Shown piece after piece: positions 22,311-33,228 of a stretch of 34,012 bases of DNA; within the stretch, counting starts at the first letter, position 1; every line of letters begins with the position of its first letter. The notes beneath the pieces are model-generated. The model worked only from the letters and a program-made list of their open reading frames with translations. It was not told the origin of the DNA and made no database searches. A program made the translations under genes and the position numbers. Source of the DNA: Plakobranchus ocellatus (lineage: Eukaryota; Mollusca; Gastropoda; Plakobranchidae); NCBI GenBank assembly GCA_019648995.1, contig BLXT01000430.1, positions 1,539,813 through 1,573,824 on the forward strand, in the 5' to 3' direction.

Positions 22311-23956
22311 CTATTCACTTTTATCGTTCTTATGCTTATGCTTTCCTTCTCTTTTTAATATTTGTTTTATTGTCGACATGAATGTCTCTTTTCAATAACT
22401 TTTCTCTGATATTTTCTTATGCCAGTCGCTGTCTTTCTCTTTCTTTCCCTTGCTTTCCCTTTTTCTGACTGCCTTTCTCTCTCTCACTCTCTCTTCAGCT
22501 CTTGCTCTTTATGCCATTCTGTCTGTCATTCTTTCTGACTACCCTCCCCCCCTCTCTCTCTCTCTCTCGTTGTCCCCCCCTGTTGCTCTTTCTATGAGTG
22601 TCTCTCTCTGTTGCTCCCTGTCTCTCTGATGGTCACTTTCACTCCCTCTTTCTATGCCTGTCTACCTCTATCTCTCTGTGGGTGTGTCTTTCTCTGTTCC
22701 TCCCTGTCTCTCTGACTCTCCCACTCGTTCTCTCTCTCTATGCCTGCCTGCTTCTCTCTTATCCCCACCCCCTGTTGCTCCCTCTGTGAGTGTCTCTCTC
22801 TCTGTTGCTCCCTGTCTCTGACTCTCCCTCTCATTCCCTACCTCTATGCCTGTCTGCCTCTCCCCTCCACCTTTCTGTTGCTCCCTCTGTGGGTGTGTTT
22901 CTGTTGCTCACTGTCTCTCCCTCTCTATCTTTCCCCCCCACCCCCGTAGCTCCCTGTGAGTGTGTGTGTCTCTCTGTTGCTCCCTGTCTCTGTGACTCTC
23001 CCTCTCATTCCCTCTCTCTATGCCTGACTACCTCTCCCCCTCTCTCTGTGGGTGTGTCTCTCTGACTCTTCCCCTCGTTCTCTCTCTCTCTATGCCTGCC
23101 CGCCTCTCCCTTTCTGAATGTGTCTCTCACTGTTGCTCCCTCCCTCTCCCTCTCTCTTCTCTTTCTAGGCAAGATCAAGATGCACATCTATTTCTATCTT
23201 CGTCAGACTCAAATTTTTTCATGCATTATCAGCATTTGATAGTGGTCTCAGATCTTACTTAGTGGACTTGGATCTACAGAAAGGCCTATTCAGACGTAAA
23301 CACATTGAACATAATACATGATTTGCACCGTATCTGAACATGTTAAAATTGGAGCATTTTCAACACTTTTTGCTATTAGAAAAAAAAAAACCCTTAACAC
23401 AGTAACACAATCTAATCATGGAAGTGCACAAAGGGGAAACAACCCAAGCTGAAATATCAGCATTATTTTTTAAATAGGGTATCCTTCAATTTTATTGAAA
23501 ATAGTTTTTCCGTTTTCTTGTTTTTAACAAGTGAATTTAGATTGTGTGCTTGTGGATAGGACTATTGCCCTGCAAATAAAGTATGAAGTCAGTTTAACTA
23601 GGGCCAGTCTTCGTAGAATTGGTTACAAGCTCTTTAAAAACAATTTAAATATACATTAAACTATATTCATGTGGTAACAAACAACATTCATTTTAATTCA
23701 AGTGTTAGAAATAGCTAGTTGACTCCTGCAAGATATAATGGATTTCGTCTTTCCTGATGTATAGGAATATTGAACAAAAACAACAAATATACACATATAT
23801 ATATCTGGTTTTTACCATTACTAGGGTTGTATTAGATGCCCCGCCCCCCTCTCCCCTCCCTTCTCAAAAGTCCATGAATTACACCCGAGCTAGTCCAATA
23901 TACTCTGAATAGGCGTATGGATTACTCTCAGGTAAAATTTGGGGTTGGCAGGTCTG
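21359..23956 (+). mobile_element. CAG-ended DNA transposon, family 3, downstream copy
   Basis: Begins CAGACCTGCCAACATTACGC and ends GGGTTGGCAGGTCTG, perfect 13-bp inverted repeats. The 6-bp sequence GTAGGA flanks it exactly (21353-21358 and 23957-23962). It is collinear with 13191-16188 but lacks the nested element there, reading CCAAGTGTCTTGCAATT across that site. It carries a larger pyrimidine-rich block and about 137 extra bases at 23371-23507. The left end repeats TTACGC, including the hairpin TTACGCTTTCGGCGTAA. There is no transposase. It lies 391 bases beyond the cyclin L stop codon in the same orientation as its sister. Confidence 0.9.
22277..23170 (+). repeat. CT microsatellite and degenerate pyrimidine-rich minisatellite
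   Basis: A CT run at 22277-22308 is followed from about 22430 by almost pure pyrimidine sequence. In it units such as CTGTTGCTCCCTGTCTCT and TCTATGCCTGCCTGCCTC recur irregularly every 50-100 bases. The sister transposon has a shorter version (15290-15560), so the block expanded or shrank after the copies separated. Frames through it (Ser/Leu-rich or Arg/Glu-rich) are artefacts. Confidence 0.85.
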
Positions 23957-23962
23957 GTAGGA

Positions 23963-25658
23963 CATAGTAGTTAGCATCATACTTGTTTTTATTTAGTTTG
24001 CTGTAAGAATTTATAGAGAGAAAAAGTTTTACCTGTTAAAGCGTAATAATACTATTAGGAGCGTACAAGGGTCAATAAAAAGGAGTAAATATTTCGAGAA
24101 AGTATCAGTATGGCTGGTTTGCGTTGTAATGACCAGCAAAGCATATTTGTTGTTTTTTTTATGGTGTGTTATAACTTTTTCTATTTATGCTTGATTATCT
24201 CTTGTATCACAGTCAATATTTCAATTTCAGAAAGTTTTTAAAAAAATCTTTTTGCAATTGTGGGCTAATACTGTAATTATGTCTATTTTTTTGAGATTAA
24301 AGGCAATATATTTTCACTGCCAATTTTTGTTATCCAGTTTCCAGTCTTGAAAATAGAGACAAAGAATGGTCACTCTCTTGGGTTCTTATCTTCATGTAAC
24401 TAAAGAACATTTTTTTTTTTTGCATTGTCCAATTTTGTTATGTATGATGTATGAATTATCTAACACTAGTGCAATGAAATTGCAAGTGAAGATAGTAGCC
24501 GACCAAATGTCTTGGCTGTATTTTTGTTTCCCCACAAAAAAGGGGAAAAGAAGGAGTTTTTGCAGGGGTTATTAGCATTTTGGGATGTATGTTATTTGCC
24601 TAAAAATAAAAGAAAATTCTCTCTTAATTATAAACAGATTCAAGAATTTTTTTTAATTCGAGTTGGCTAATGATAAGAAGTGTATTTTTGGAATGTTTAT
24701 CAATGCTTTAAAAGAAATTTCTAGAAAGCAGGATATTGCTTTACCTTTTTTATTTTAACGTGATGTATTATTTGTATTATTGACAGCTCCTACCTCAATG
24801 TTTTTCTATGAAGATGCATGAAACTGTCTATACCTCAAAAGGATAGGGCACGCCAGCATTGTAAAGAGTAAGGCCAGAGTGAGTTCTCTACAGACTTGTT
24901 TGACTGCTCAAAAAGTTATTTTGAGCTTAAAATTTCTGTGCTATCAAGATTTTATCCAGTAGAATTATTGAAGAACCAAGATTTGACACTACATAATTAT
25001 GCTTTTTTAAAAATATCTTGGTAAGTGTAAAATACATATGTAAATACTTGTTGTACAAAATGAACAATAAACCTTATCTTCAATTATTGAGACTGTCAAT
25101 TTCTTTGTTGTGTATCCCTGTAAACATTTTTGTCCCATATGAATATATGTCATCAGTTATCATGACAATTGTCATTATCATAGCATTGCTTATCTGGTTT
25201 TCTAATTAAAGCACAAGTGCTCGAATTGCAATCTTTTTTCAATTTTTACCTTTTCCTTTCCCGCCATTTTATCTGAAATTTTTATTTGAAGAATAAACTT
25301 AAAAGGCACTTATGATTTGTTTTGTTTTTCCAAAGTAAAAAGAGAAGTAATAAATAATTATGAGGTATTTTATTTTGATACCATGAGTATGAGCTGAGAA
25401 TTATAAGTGAGAACTGTGTGATCTAAATGGATATCTTGTCATCGCATCTGCATTTGTTTTTTGTTGTTGTTGTTGATGTTTTTTAGGCTTTTTATTACTA
25501 ATGAATTTTTTTTTAATCAATTGGTTTATAGCTTAGATGTGAACAATGAAAGAAGAAATCCAGATGATATTCAGCCGATGTAGTGATAGTATTATAAGGA
25601 TGGCTCCTTTGTTTTGTTTCTATCAAGCTTAGTTGCCTTGAAGCTAGTCCTAGAGTCA
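23963..25658. other. Possible distal 3' UTR or intergenic AT-rich DNA
   Basis: AT-rich sequence after the transposon. It includes the candidate distal poly(A) signals listed for cyclin L. Small frames such as 25018-25209 show no protein similarity. Confidence 0.45.
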
Positions 25659-25762
25659 GATGTACCTATCCGTACGTGGGGGGTTAACTAAGTGCCCCCA
25701 CATTTTAATATCAATATACATGTAATCTTATCCGTAAGTGTATAGTAAAAAATTACTACATA

Positions 25763-27140
25763 CGAGGGCAGGCTGATAATTAAGTTCCATTTAATCATAA
25801 CTTTTTAATTTTTCACAGCATATACATGAACAATACGTCAAACGAAAGCTTAATATCTCAGCTACATACTTGGCACTCTATTTTTCGACGTAGTTACTGT
25901 CGCGATCAACACACAGCCTCCAATGTTTCACTGGTTGGCGCATGCCATCAGTGAAGAATTCAGACGACTGTCCACGGCACCATCTGCGAACATCAACTTC
26001 CTTATCATTATCCTAGGGATGGCCCTTCAGGTACCTCTTGAGTTGGGGAAACAAATAATAGTCAGAGGGGGCAAGATCGGAGCTGTATGCAGGGTGTGGT
26101 AGGGTCATAAGTTCCAGCGGCCTTAAGGTTTCCTGAGTTTGGCGACTGGCAGGTGTGCGGGTGCGCATTGTCGTGTTGCAGCATTGAGTCCTTATCACGC
26201 CGAACACGTCTGAGTCTGAGTTTGAGAGCTTGGAGTGTTGAAATATATCGCTCAGAGTTCACAGTTTGCCCTTGCTCCAGAAATCCCATGTAGACCACTC
26301 CCTCCATGTCCCAAAAAAACGGCAAACTAGACCTCGCAGAGGCAACAACCTTGAACTTCCTTGGAGTTGGACGTGGAGAAGTTTTGTGCCTATACTCCAT
26401 CAATTGGACTTTACATTCTGGATCTTAGTGGTGGACCCAGGATTCGTCTCCAGTCAGAATGTGTTGCAGAAATGCTTCTCCTTCTGCATTGTAACGCTCC
26501 AAGAATTGAGTACACATGTCCTTTCTCCGCGATTTCATCTCTACAGTGAGCTGTCTTGGGACCCAACTGGCAGAGACTTTTCAGTAACCCAGTACAGTTG
26601 TGACGACATGGTGCACTCGTTCTTTCGAAATGCCTACTTCATCGGCAATCTCCTTTGTTTAACCCTTCGATTTGCTCTTATCATGCAGTCAACTTTCTCT
26701 TGATGAGCCATGTCCGAGGCGGACAGGAGCCTACCCGAACGCTTTCGATCACGCAGAACTGTCTCTCTGGGGTCTTCCCCTTTAAAAATTCTGACCCATT
26801 TGCGAACTGCACAGTCTGAAATGCACATTTCACCATAAACTATCTACATGTATATTCTTGCATGAATCATTGCAGCAGAACATCCCTCAGCTACCAAAAA
26901 CTCGATAACAGCACTTTTTGATGAGAAGGTCATTGGAAGTCGCCATTGTCTCATAAACATGGCTACCCCATCACGTGTCGCGCGTCACTGTATTTTGAGT
27001 ACAAATGACATAACACACACTTGTTGTTCTAGATAAGCCTAGAAAAATGATTCGAGAGTATATGTATGAAATTTTAGGTCGATGTGACGAAAATTGACTG
27101 AGTTATTAGCAAACGGAACTTAATTATCAGCCTGCCCCCG
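25763..27140 (-). mobile_element. mariner transposon (inactive)
   Basis: Inverted ends of 26 bases start CGAGGGCAGGCTG and end CAGCCTGCCCCCG, with one mismatch, and are flanked by TA on both sides (25761-25762 and 27141-27142). TA duplication is the rule for Tc1/mariner. The 1.38-kb length is typical of a mariner carrying one transposase gene, here on the - strand and broken. The ends are much better preserved than the coding region. Confidence 0.95.
25878..26946 (-). pseudogene. mariner transposase pseudogene (DD34D)
   Basis: Mariner transposases cut and paste their element at TA sites using three acidic residues. On the - strand the frame starts at ATG 26946 (MATSNDLL) and shifts within about 15 codons, with a stop shortly after. 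An N-terminal helix-turn-helix piece is visible at 26828-26634 (KWVRIFKGEDPRETVLRDRK). The catalytic part shows TGDESWVHH near 26450, immediately followed by a stop; then VNSERYISTL, HDNAHPH near 26170 and, after a frameshift, APSDYYLFPQLKRYLKG near 26040. Allowing for the shift, HDN and SD are separated by 34 residues, the mariner DD34D pattern. A further stop precedes the C-terminal NYVEK and TAG at 25880-25878. It cannot make an active enzyme. Confidence 0.93.
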
Positions 27141-27385
27141 TACTTATCCGTGGAAGGTTACAAAATCATCCCATACTTTACATAGTAAAAAATAATGGAG
27201 GGTTTCAGAATGACCTCAGGTCAATTCAATATTGATTTTCTGTCAATCATTATTATGTAATCATATGTCAAATTGAATGTTTGAGGAATACTGGAAAGCT
27301 GAAAGAAAAATTCCCATTTTAAGTATTTTAAAAACATTAAAAACAAGCCTTGGGGTAACAAAAATACCCCACATGTACGGATAGG

Positions 27386-28117
27386 TTAACACTTGAGTTT
27401 ATTTTTTCTGCCTTTTCACTGCTTTAAAACAACACACACACACACACGAATTAAACTTCTTTATCTTTGCTCAGAATTGAAATGTCTCTGTTCAGTTTTC
27501 ACAATTGTATTTCTTAGTAGTTTCTGGCTATATCAGTGCTTGAAAGAATTCAAAATGCAACTTCTAGCTCAGCTCATTTGGACTTTTTCTTCAAAATAAT
27601 CCTATTACTATGATACAACATGGTGTCTGCAGGTTTAAGCTTATTAAAATTGGATACTCAAAGGCACCCTGTGAAATGCATGAACATGAAAATTTATTTG
27701 TAACTTAGTACATGTAAAAGAAGAGTAAAATATTGTTCCACTGTCAACAAACATGGAAAAAAAAAAAAGAAATGGGCACAGCAAATTTCATACTTTTTTA
27801 TTTAGTTCACTTTTGAGCAACATCAATTCCCATAGCTACTTGAAATGCCTTTCCATGTGATCATATTTCTTTTCACAAAGTAATGGAAAGTAATTAATTT
27901 AAAGACATTATAGAAATTCTTTAATGGAAATCTCACCTGGCTTGGTAAAGATTTTTTTCAAAATGTATAAAATAAACCAAGTTGTTAAATATTTTTTACA
28001 AACATTCGTAAAACTCGTTAGAAGAAAAGCTACAATATTTACTTTTACCCTTTTCATGAGAAAAAAAAAATACTACTGAACACATTCAGTAAGTTGCAAA
28101 ATGAAAATTATATAATA
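27386..28117. other. Unannotated AT-rich sequence
   Basis: AT-rich spacer with a short CA run at about 27431-27447. No gene or repeat family is recognised. Confidence 0.5.
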
Positions 28118-28952
28118 CAGTGGAACACGTTTAAACCGAAATTCTAGGGAGTATGATTTCTATTTAGGTTTAAGCATAGTGCATTAAATAAGTAAGATTA
28201 ATAACAGTACACTATTAACAGAGAGTAACCAACTTCCGAAATATTAGGTTAAACCAATCCCACCCATCGTCACACCAAAATGTGAATGAACACGCTTTTT
28301 TTTTTTTGTCCATTTCTCTATCTCTTTTCTGTTTCCTTTTCAGTTAAGAGGTTCTTGAACCTGTTATAATACTTTAAAAGAGTTTTCACAATTTCATCAT
28401 CGCCTAAGTAAGTTTTCCGGCCTAGTTTCTACTTGTGCAATTTAATCATCGCCTAAGTTTTCCGGTAGTGAGGTTCTCAAGAAAGATGGCTTTATTACCG
28501 GCTGTGATGCAACAGTGTTTGCCTAGCTTAGCGCTGACGGAACTAGACATGTAGGGAGTGTCTGGCACGGTTTCGCTACGTGACTGAGTGGTGGAAGAGA
28601 AGGGATGGGTGGGTGTGTGCAGTAGACCTAGACCCAGCCTGACATCGGGCCTGGCCGTCTTTAGTGTCAGGTACCGGTAACTAACAGTATTGGGTTTGCA
28701 TGGAGTAGTGCACGAAAGTAAGGGAAGGGCAAGGAGTGAAAAGAAAAAGATTTTGTTTTATGTCGGTGGGACAATGGCAAGGCTTTCCTGGCAGTTTTTA
28801 TTTTGCTTTAGCGATAGTAAGGCAGCCAACGCTTTTGGTTTACCGCATGTTTAATAAGAAAGAATAAGAGGAAAAATGGAAAACTCTTGAATTTCTTTTT
28901 GGTTTAGCCGTTTTTTCGGTTCAGCCGTTTTCGGTTTAGGTGTGGTCTACTG
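28118..28952. mobile_element. Pogo-like MITE candidate
   Basis: The left end, after TA at 28116-28117, reads CAGTGGAACACGTTTAAACC. The right end read backwards is CAGTAGACCACACCTAAACC. Both continue into GAA and are clearly related inverted repeats of about 23 bases. CAGTGGA-type ends with TA targets are typical of pogo/Tigger-like Tc1/mariner elements. The right TA is altered (TG). Inside, ATCATCGCCTAAGT...TTTTCCGG occurs twice about 50 bases apart (28396 and 28446). No transposase is present. Confidence 0.6.
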
Positions 28953-31600
28953 TGGTAATCACTTTTTATACACAGAGAGGCAACATTTGGAGAAATAATA
29001 CTGAATAGTACATGAACCACAGAAATATTTTTGACGATCAAGAGATGTGTTATGAGGCAATTGTAAAGACTTGAAAGAGTTTGTATGAAATAGCTAGCCA
29101 TGGCCTCTACACACCATAAACAAAGATCCTTTTTGAGATTACAGCAAAGAGAAACTGCACAACTTACAAAGTCCAAGGAAACAATAACTTCTTAGTGTCT
29201 GAAAGCTTTAAAAATTTCCTATTGAAATTTATCGATGAAAATAAAATTTGAGAAATAATCTAAAATTCTATCATCTTTTTTTCTATCTGTGTCGTAAGTA
29301 GTCCCACAAAATAGTTGCGGTTTTCCGTATGTCATGAATTTACTTTGGACATGCTAGAACTTTTCTGTACATAAAAAGGATTGGTAATGTTTACTTCTTT
29401 ACTTTAAAATATTGAACATTTGAAAATTGTCCCATAGCAATGATAATATTTTAGAATAAGAACGTGTAACATAGTACTGACAAGGGAGATCAATAAAACT
29501 GACTTATCCTTATCCATGTCTACTTATCCATTGCATTGTTCTTACTTGGTAACAGAAGTACAAGATCTACTTTAAAAAAAAGATAAATCGTAGCAAGTTT
29601 CACTTGAAAGCCTGTGGAAAAAATATTGGAATAAAATTGCAGGCTCATTGTGTAATATAGTTTGGTCCTCACAATTCATTGTTAGATTATTTGATTTTAT
29701 GTTAATCGAGGTACATTCCAACATATAACTGATCATCTTTTTTTTTCTTTTTGTCAATTTTTTAACAAAAAATGTTATTTTGAAATCATTGCCAATGATG
29801 TATCTGATTTAGGATCAATTGTTTTACACAACATGGCATTAAAAGTAAGCTTTTTCCCATTGTCAAAATGTCAGTGAAGTATCAAGCACACATGATGTGA
29901 TAAATTATCACATCGCGTATGCTTGTCATAATGGCCACTTGAGGCAGGATGTGGAAGTAAGTGAGATAGCCTGTGGTTTGAGGGAGTGCCATAAATTTAG
30001 AATTCATTGATTTGAAGAGGCCACGTGGAATGGTTATCGTTAACCCTCTGCCCTGGTTATTATATATATATATTGTGGTATCCAATAACATATGCAAAAA
30101 CTTGAGGACTTTGTTTCTGTAACAATGCTAGATCCAAGAGAAAAAAATACATATTTATAGACCTATGTACCTGCAAAAATACTATGCGATTTGTTATACC
30201 ACCCATTATAAATACCTCACATTAATTTTCAGTATGTCCTGATAAATCAAGGTAGTATTTCTTTCCTGTCTACTTCAAAGTTAACAAACTGCATTGTGTG
30301 GAAACAATAACAAAGGCTTGGATATGTTCATCAAAAGAAATCAAATCTAAGTAATGCTACACTCTGAGTCAGTTATTGTCTTAAAAAAAATTAGGCTGTC
30401 ATGTTCCATGTAAAGTAAAAGAATTTAATAAAATTATTAAATTCCAAGAAGCACCAGTGATTTTCATAAGTACACTTTAAGTTTAAGGCTCTACGCATAA
30501 TAAATCAACATAATTTCCTATAACACAATTGGACTTCCGTCATTTTGTAAGACTTAGTATAGTTCAATCGTTTAAGAGAATAATGTACTTTTTGACAAAT
30601 TTGTAAATTTTAAAACAGTCAACCATGCAACAGATTCAAGAGAAAATGTCTCCATCCAATGTTTCAATCCAAATTTCCATCAATAATTTTATTAAGTGCG
30701 TGTATTGCATATATTTCCTTAATTTTTTCAAATAAATGTTTCAATTTCTTCCTTTTTTTGCGTGTGCATTTATAACAAAAACAAAAATAAAAAAAAAGCG
30801 ATTGAGTTCTGGGTATTTGGAGGCTCATATATATCTAAGTATTCACAACTTACCAAAAATGCAAAGCATAACTTGAGGCACTGCATGCTTTTCTAAAAAC
30901 AATTTTTCCCAGCAAAGGAAATTTCAATATTAAATAATATTTGCTACAAATGTGAAACAAAATTGTTTTATGGGCCACAATAAGCAAAAATTGTAGAGCC
31001 TGGCCACTTAATAAATTTGCAGATAAGAGACATCTTCAACAGGTCTTCCACTAATTCCACACTAGTTTCAAAATGTGAACTCTCATTAAACCATTTTGAA
31101 TTTGCTCTCAAAGAGGAGCTAAGATTATATAATTATAAAAATTGGAATGAAAGTGTGCAATACAGCTTGAGAAAAATAAATAAAACTGTAAACACTCTAA
31201 GGCAAAAAATATACACATGATACAGTGTATTTACATGATATAAAATAAACTAATTTTTTAAAAAGCTGTACAATTGTACCCTTCATTCACAGAAGCCAAA
31301 AAAAAAAAGTGTTGCCGTTCCACTCACCTGTTCCAAGAACAGGTCATAGAGCAACTAGTTCTTTTAAAATAAAATTCAGGAAGCACCATGATTTCAAAAT
31401 TTTATATTTTAAATCAATAAGCATAATATATCAAGGTTATATTCATTCTTGAACAGATCTAGACTATGTAAGGAAGAGTAAACAGTGGATGTAAACAAGT
31501 AAACAAAAGTAAACAATTAATTTTTTTTTGTACATAATTGTTTCACACTGTCTTCTTTTTTCGGTTGCTATTGAAGTTTTTGCTGTTTTGATGGAAAAGA
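28953..31600. other. Unannotated, very AT-rich sequence
   Basis: About 2.6 kb with no protein-like frame or repeat family. It contains an imperfect palindrome at 29883-29925, described separately. It could be intergenic or part of a long untranslated region of a gene outside the window. Confidence 0.5.
29883..29925. repeat. Imperfect 43-bp palindrome
   Basis: The core GATGTGATAA, one base, TTATCACATC (29894-29914) is a perfect inverted repeat with 10-bp arms. It extends outward with CAAGCACACAT opposed to GCGTATGCTTG, matching at 8 of 11 positions. It could extrude as a cruciform or bind a dimeric protein, but nothing nearby shows a function. Confidence 0.85.
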
Positions 31601-31620
31601 AATGTAACTGCTGCGGTTTT

Positions 31621-32014
31621 TAATGGTGATGATGATGATAATGGTTTGATTAACTGCTGATATGCTCAGTTCAGCATTTATCGGTGGTTTCTGTGTTTCT
31701 GCATGTATCAATCATTAAAGAATCGGAACAAAAATTAAAACTTGGCTAAATAACCTGAGTGAATAGAGACTGCATGCAACAAACATTATAGGACCTAAAC
31801 ATATTAAAAGAGGATGATTATAATAGTGAGGATATGCAAATTCAAAAAATAAGAAATACAACCGCTTCTAATGCAATGATTACATTAACGGTGGGGATGA
31901 TGATGATGATGATTGTTGCAATGTTGTGGTAGTGAGCATAATCAAAATCAAAGAACGGCATTCCTCCATGAATAAGACATAACATTGCAAGGGAAGAGAT
32001 CGTGGTGATGATGA
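31621..32014. repeat. Short GAT runs flanking a minisatellite
   Basis: Scattered GAT or GGTGAT runs occur at about 31625-31640 and 31895-31915. A first, degenerate minisatellite-like unit (ATGCAATGATTACATTAACGG at about 31870-31890) precedes the main array. Confidence 0.6.
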
Positions 32015-32505
32015 AGATGATGAAGTTGAGCAAATTCCAAATATAACAAAATGTATTTTACTACAGTGATCACTATGATGATGATGGTGGTGGTGAAGTT
32101 GAGCAAAATACAAGAATAATGAAAGTTTCTGCTACTACAGATGATGATGATGATGATATTGATTATGAGAAGGTTACGGAACATCCAAGAATAACTAACG
32201 TTTCTGCTACTTCAGTGTCTTCACATATGGTGATGATGATAATAATAATGATGAAAATGATGAAGTTCGGCACATCCAAGAAAAACGAAAGTTTCTACTA
32301 CTACGGTGATAACAATAATAAGAATCATGGTGACGATGATGATGAAGTTGAGTACAATCCAAGAATAACACAAATTTTTGGCTACTACAGTGGTTACAAT
32401 TCTGGTGATGATGATGATGATGTTAAAGTTGAGCACAAGTTACGAATCAAAACAAAATCTTTGCTATTACAATGATTACACTGGCGATGATGATGAAGTA
32501 CAAAG
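32015..32505 (+). repeat. GAT-containing minisatellite, ~75-95-bp units
   Basis: About six diverged tandem units. Each has GATGAAGTTGAGCACAATCC-like sequence, then AAGAATAACAAAAGTTTCTG, CTACTACAGTGATTAC and a GAT run of variable length. Units begin near 32019, 32094, 32167, 32262, 32344 and 32422. The GAT runs differ between units, so they mutate independently of the unit backbone. A 118-codon frame across the array (Asp-, Met- and Ile-rich) follows the repeat and is judged non-coding. Confidence 0.85.
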
Positions 32506-32565
32506 GCAAACATGTTATATTTTTTTAACGACTTTTCTAAGTTTTTTAAAAATTCAAACTTAAAA

Positions 32566-32567
<2 letters not shown>

Positions 32568-32597
<30 letters not shown>
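32568..32597 (+). repeat. (GAT)10 microsatellite
   Basis: Ten perfect GAT repeats just after the minisatellite. Probably length-variable between individuals. Confidence 0.97.
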
Positions 32598-33224
32598 AAG
32601 GATAATTATTATAAGCGAGGATGAAAATGAAATATGAAAAGCAAAAAATTATTCATTAAACGTGTCTCTATGGAGCTAAAAAAACGTTTACAAATATACT
32701 TCTGTACAAAACCTGCGCTTAACAAATTACAAAAGTTATCGTTTATATTGTATAGATTTAATGTAAATCTGAAAAATTGTGAAGAAAGTGCGTGTATCTA
32801 TAACGATGTGAAAATATGATCATTCATTTCAATGGTTTGGCAAGAGACGCGACTCATTTCGAAGATTTTGTTTGAGCTCTCATATTTTCACATTGCAATA
32901 GATTCACTGACCGACTTCATGTAAAAACATACAAACAATAACAAATGAACAGCTTTACAGTGTAACAATTTTCCAGTATCTTAGCAAACTAACAATTATA
33001 ACTATATTTATGTAGGATATAATTATGAGGTGAAACATCGGAACACTTGCAGCAGATTACATCATTCTAGCTGGTGTATGAGGGGACACATCAATCTACA
33101 CTAGCGCTCGAGTCAGCTGATTACAGTCAGTTGCGGATAACGCTCTATCGAGGAGGTGGGCGGGCATATGGACTGCAGACTTCAAAAACGTTCTGAGCTT
33201 CACTAAACTTATTCTCCCAAAATC

Positions 33225-33228
<4 letters not shown>
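32598..33228. other. Unannotated AT-rich sequence
   Basis: Spacer between two simple repeats. No gene, RNA or element is recognised. Confidence 0.5.

Larger units (their letters stand above)
20966..25297 (+). promoter_or_regulatory. Candidate cyclin L 3' UTR and poly(A) signals
   Basis: AATAAA overlaps the stop codon at 20966-20971. Stronger candidates lie further on at 25066-25071 (followed by TTTGTTGTGTATCC) and 25292-25297 (followed by GTTTTGTTTTTCC), each with a GT-rich downstream region. If a distal site is used, the 3' UTR would contain the whole family 3 transposon at 21359-23956. AATAAA at about 21657 and 23574 inside that transposon could also act. Which site is used cannot be decided from the sequence alone. 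Confidence 0.4.
25665..27385. mobile_element. MITE split by a mariner insertion
   Basis: The left end CCTATCCGTACGTGGGG is mirrored on the right by CCCCACATGTACGGATAGG, an inverted repeat apart from a 2-base insertion. Without the mariner at 25763-27140 the element would be about 340 bp. TATCCGT recurs near the ends (25667, 25729 and 27145, with the complement at 27377). No clear target duplication is visible outside. Superfamily unknown. Confidence 0.65.

Noticed and set aside
26266..26703. 145-codon + strand frame, the longest in the window
   Set aside because: It is the antisense shadow of the mariner transposase pseudogene, which has recognisable motifs on the - strand.
32119..32475. 118-codon + strand frame rich in Asp, Met and Ile
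   Set aside because: It follows the GAT minisatellite. Residue content changes with the repeat units and no splice or start context supports it; antisense frames over the same array are equally long.
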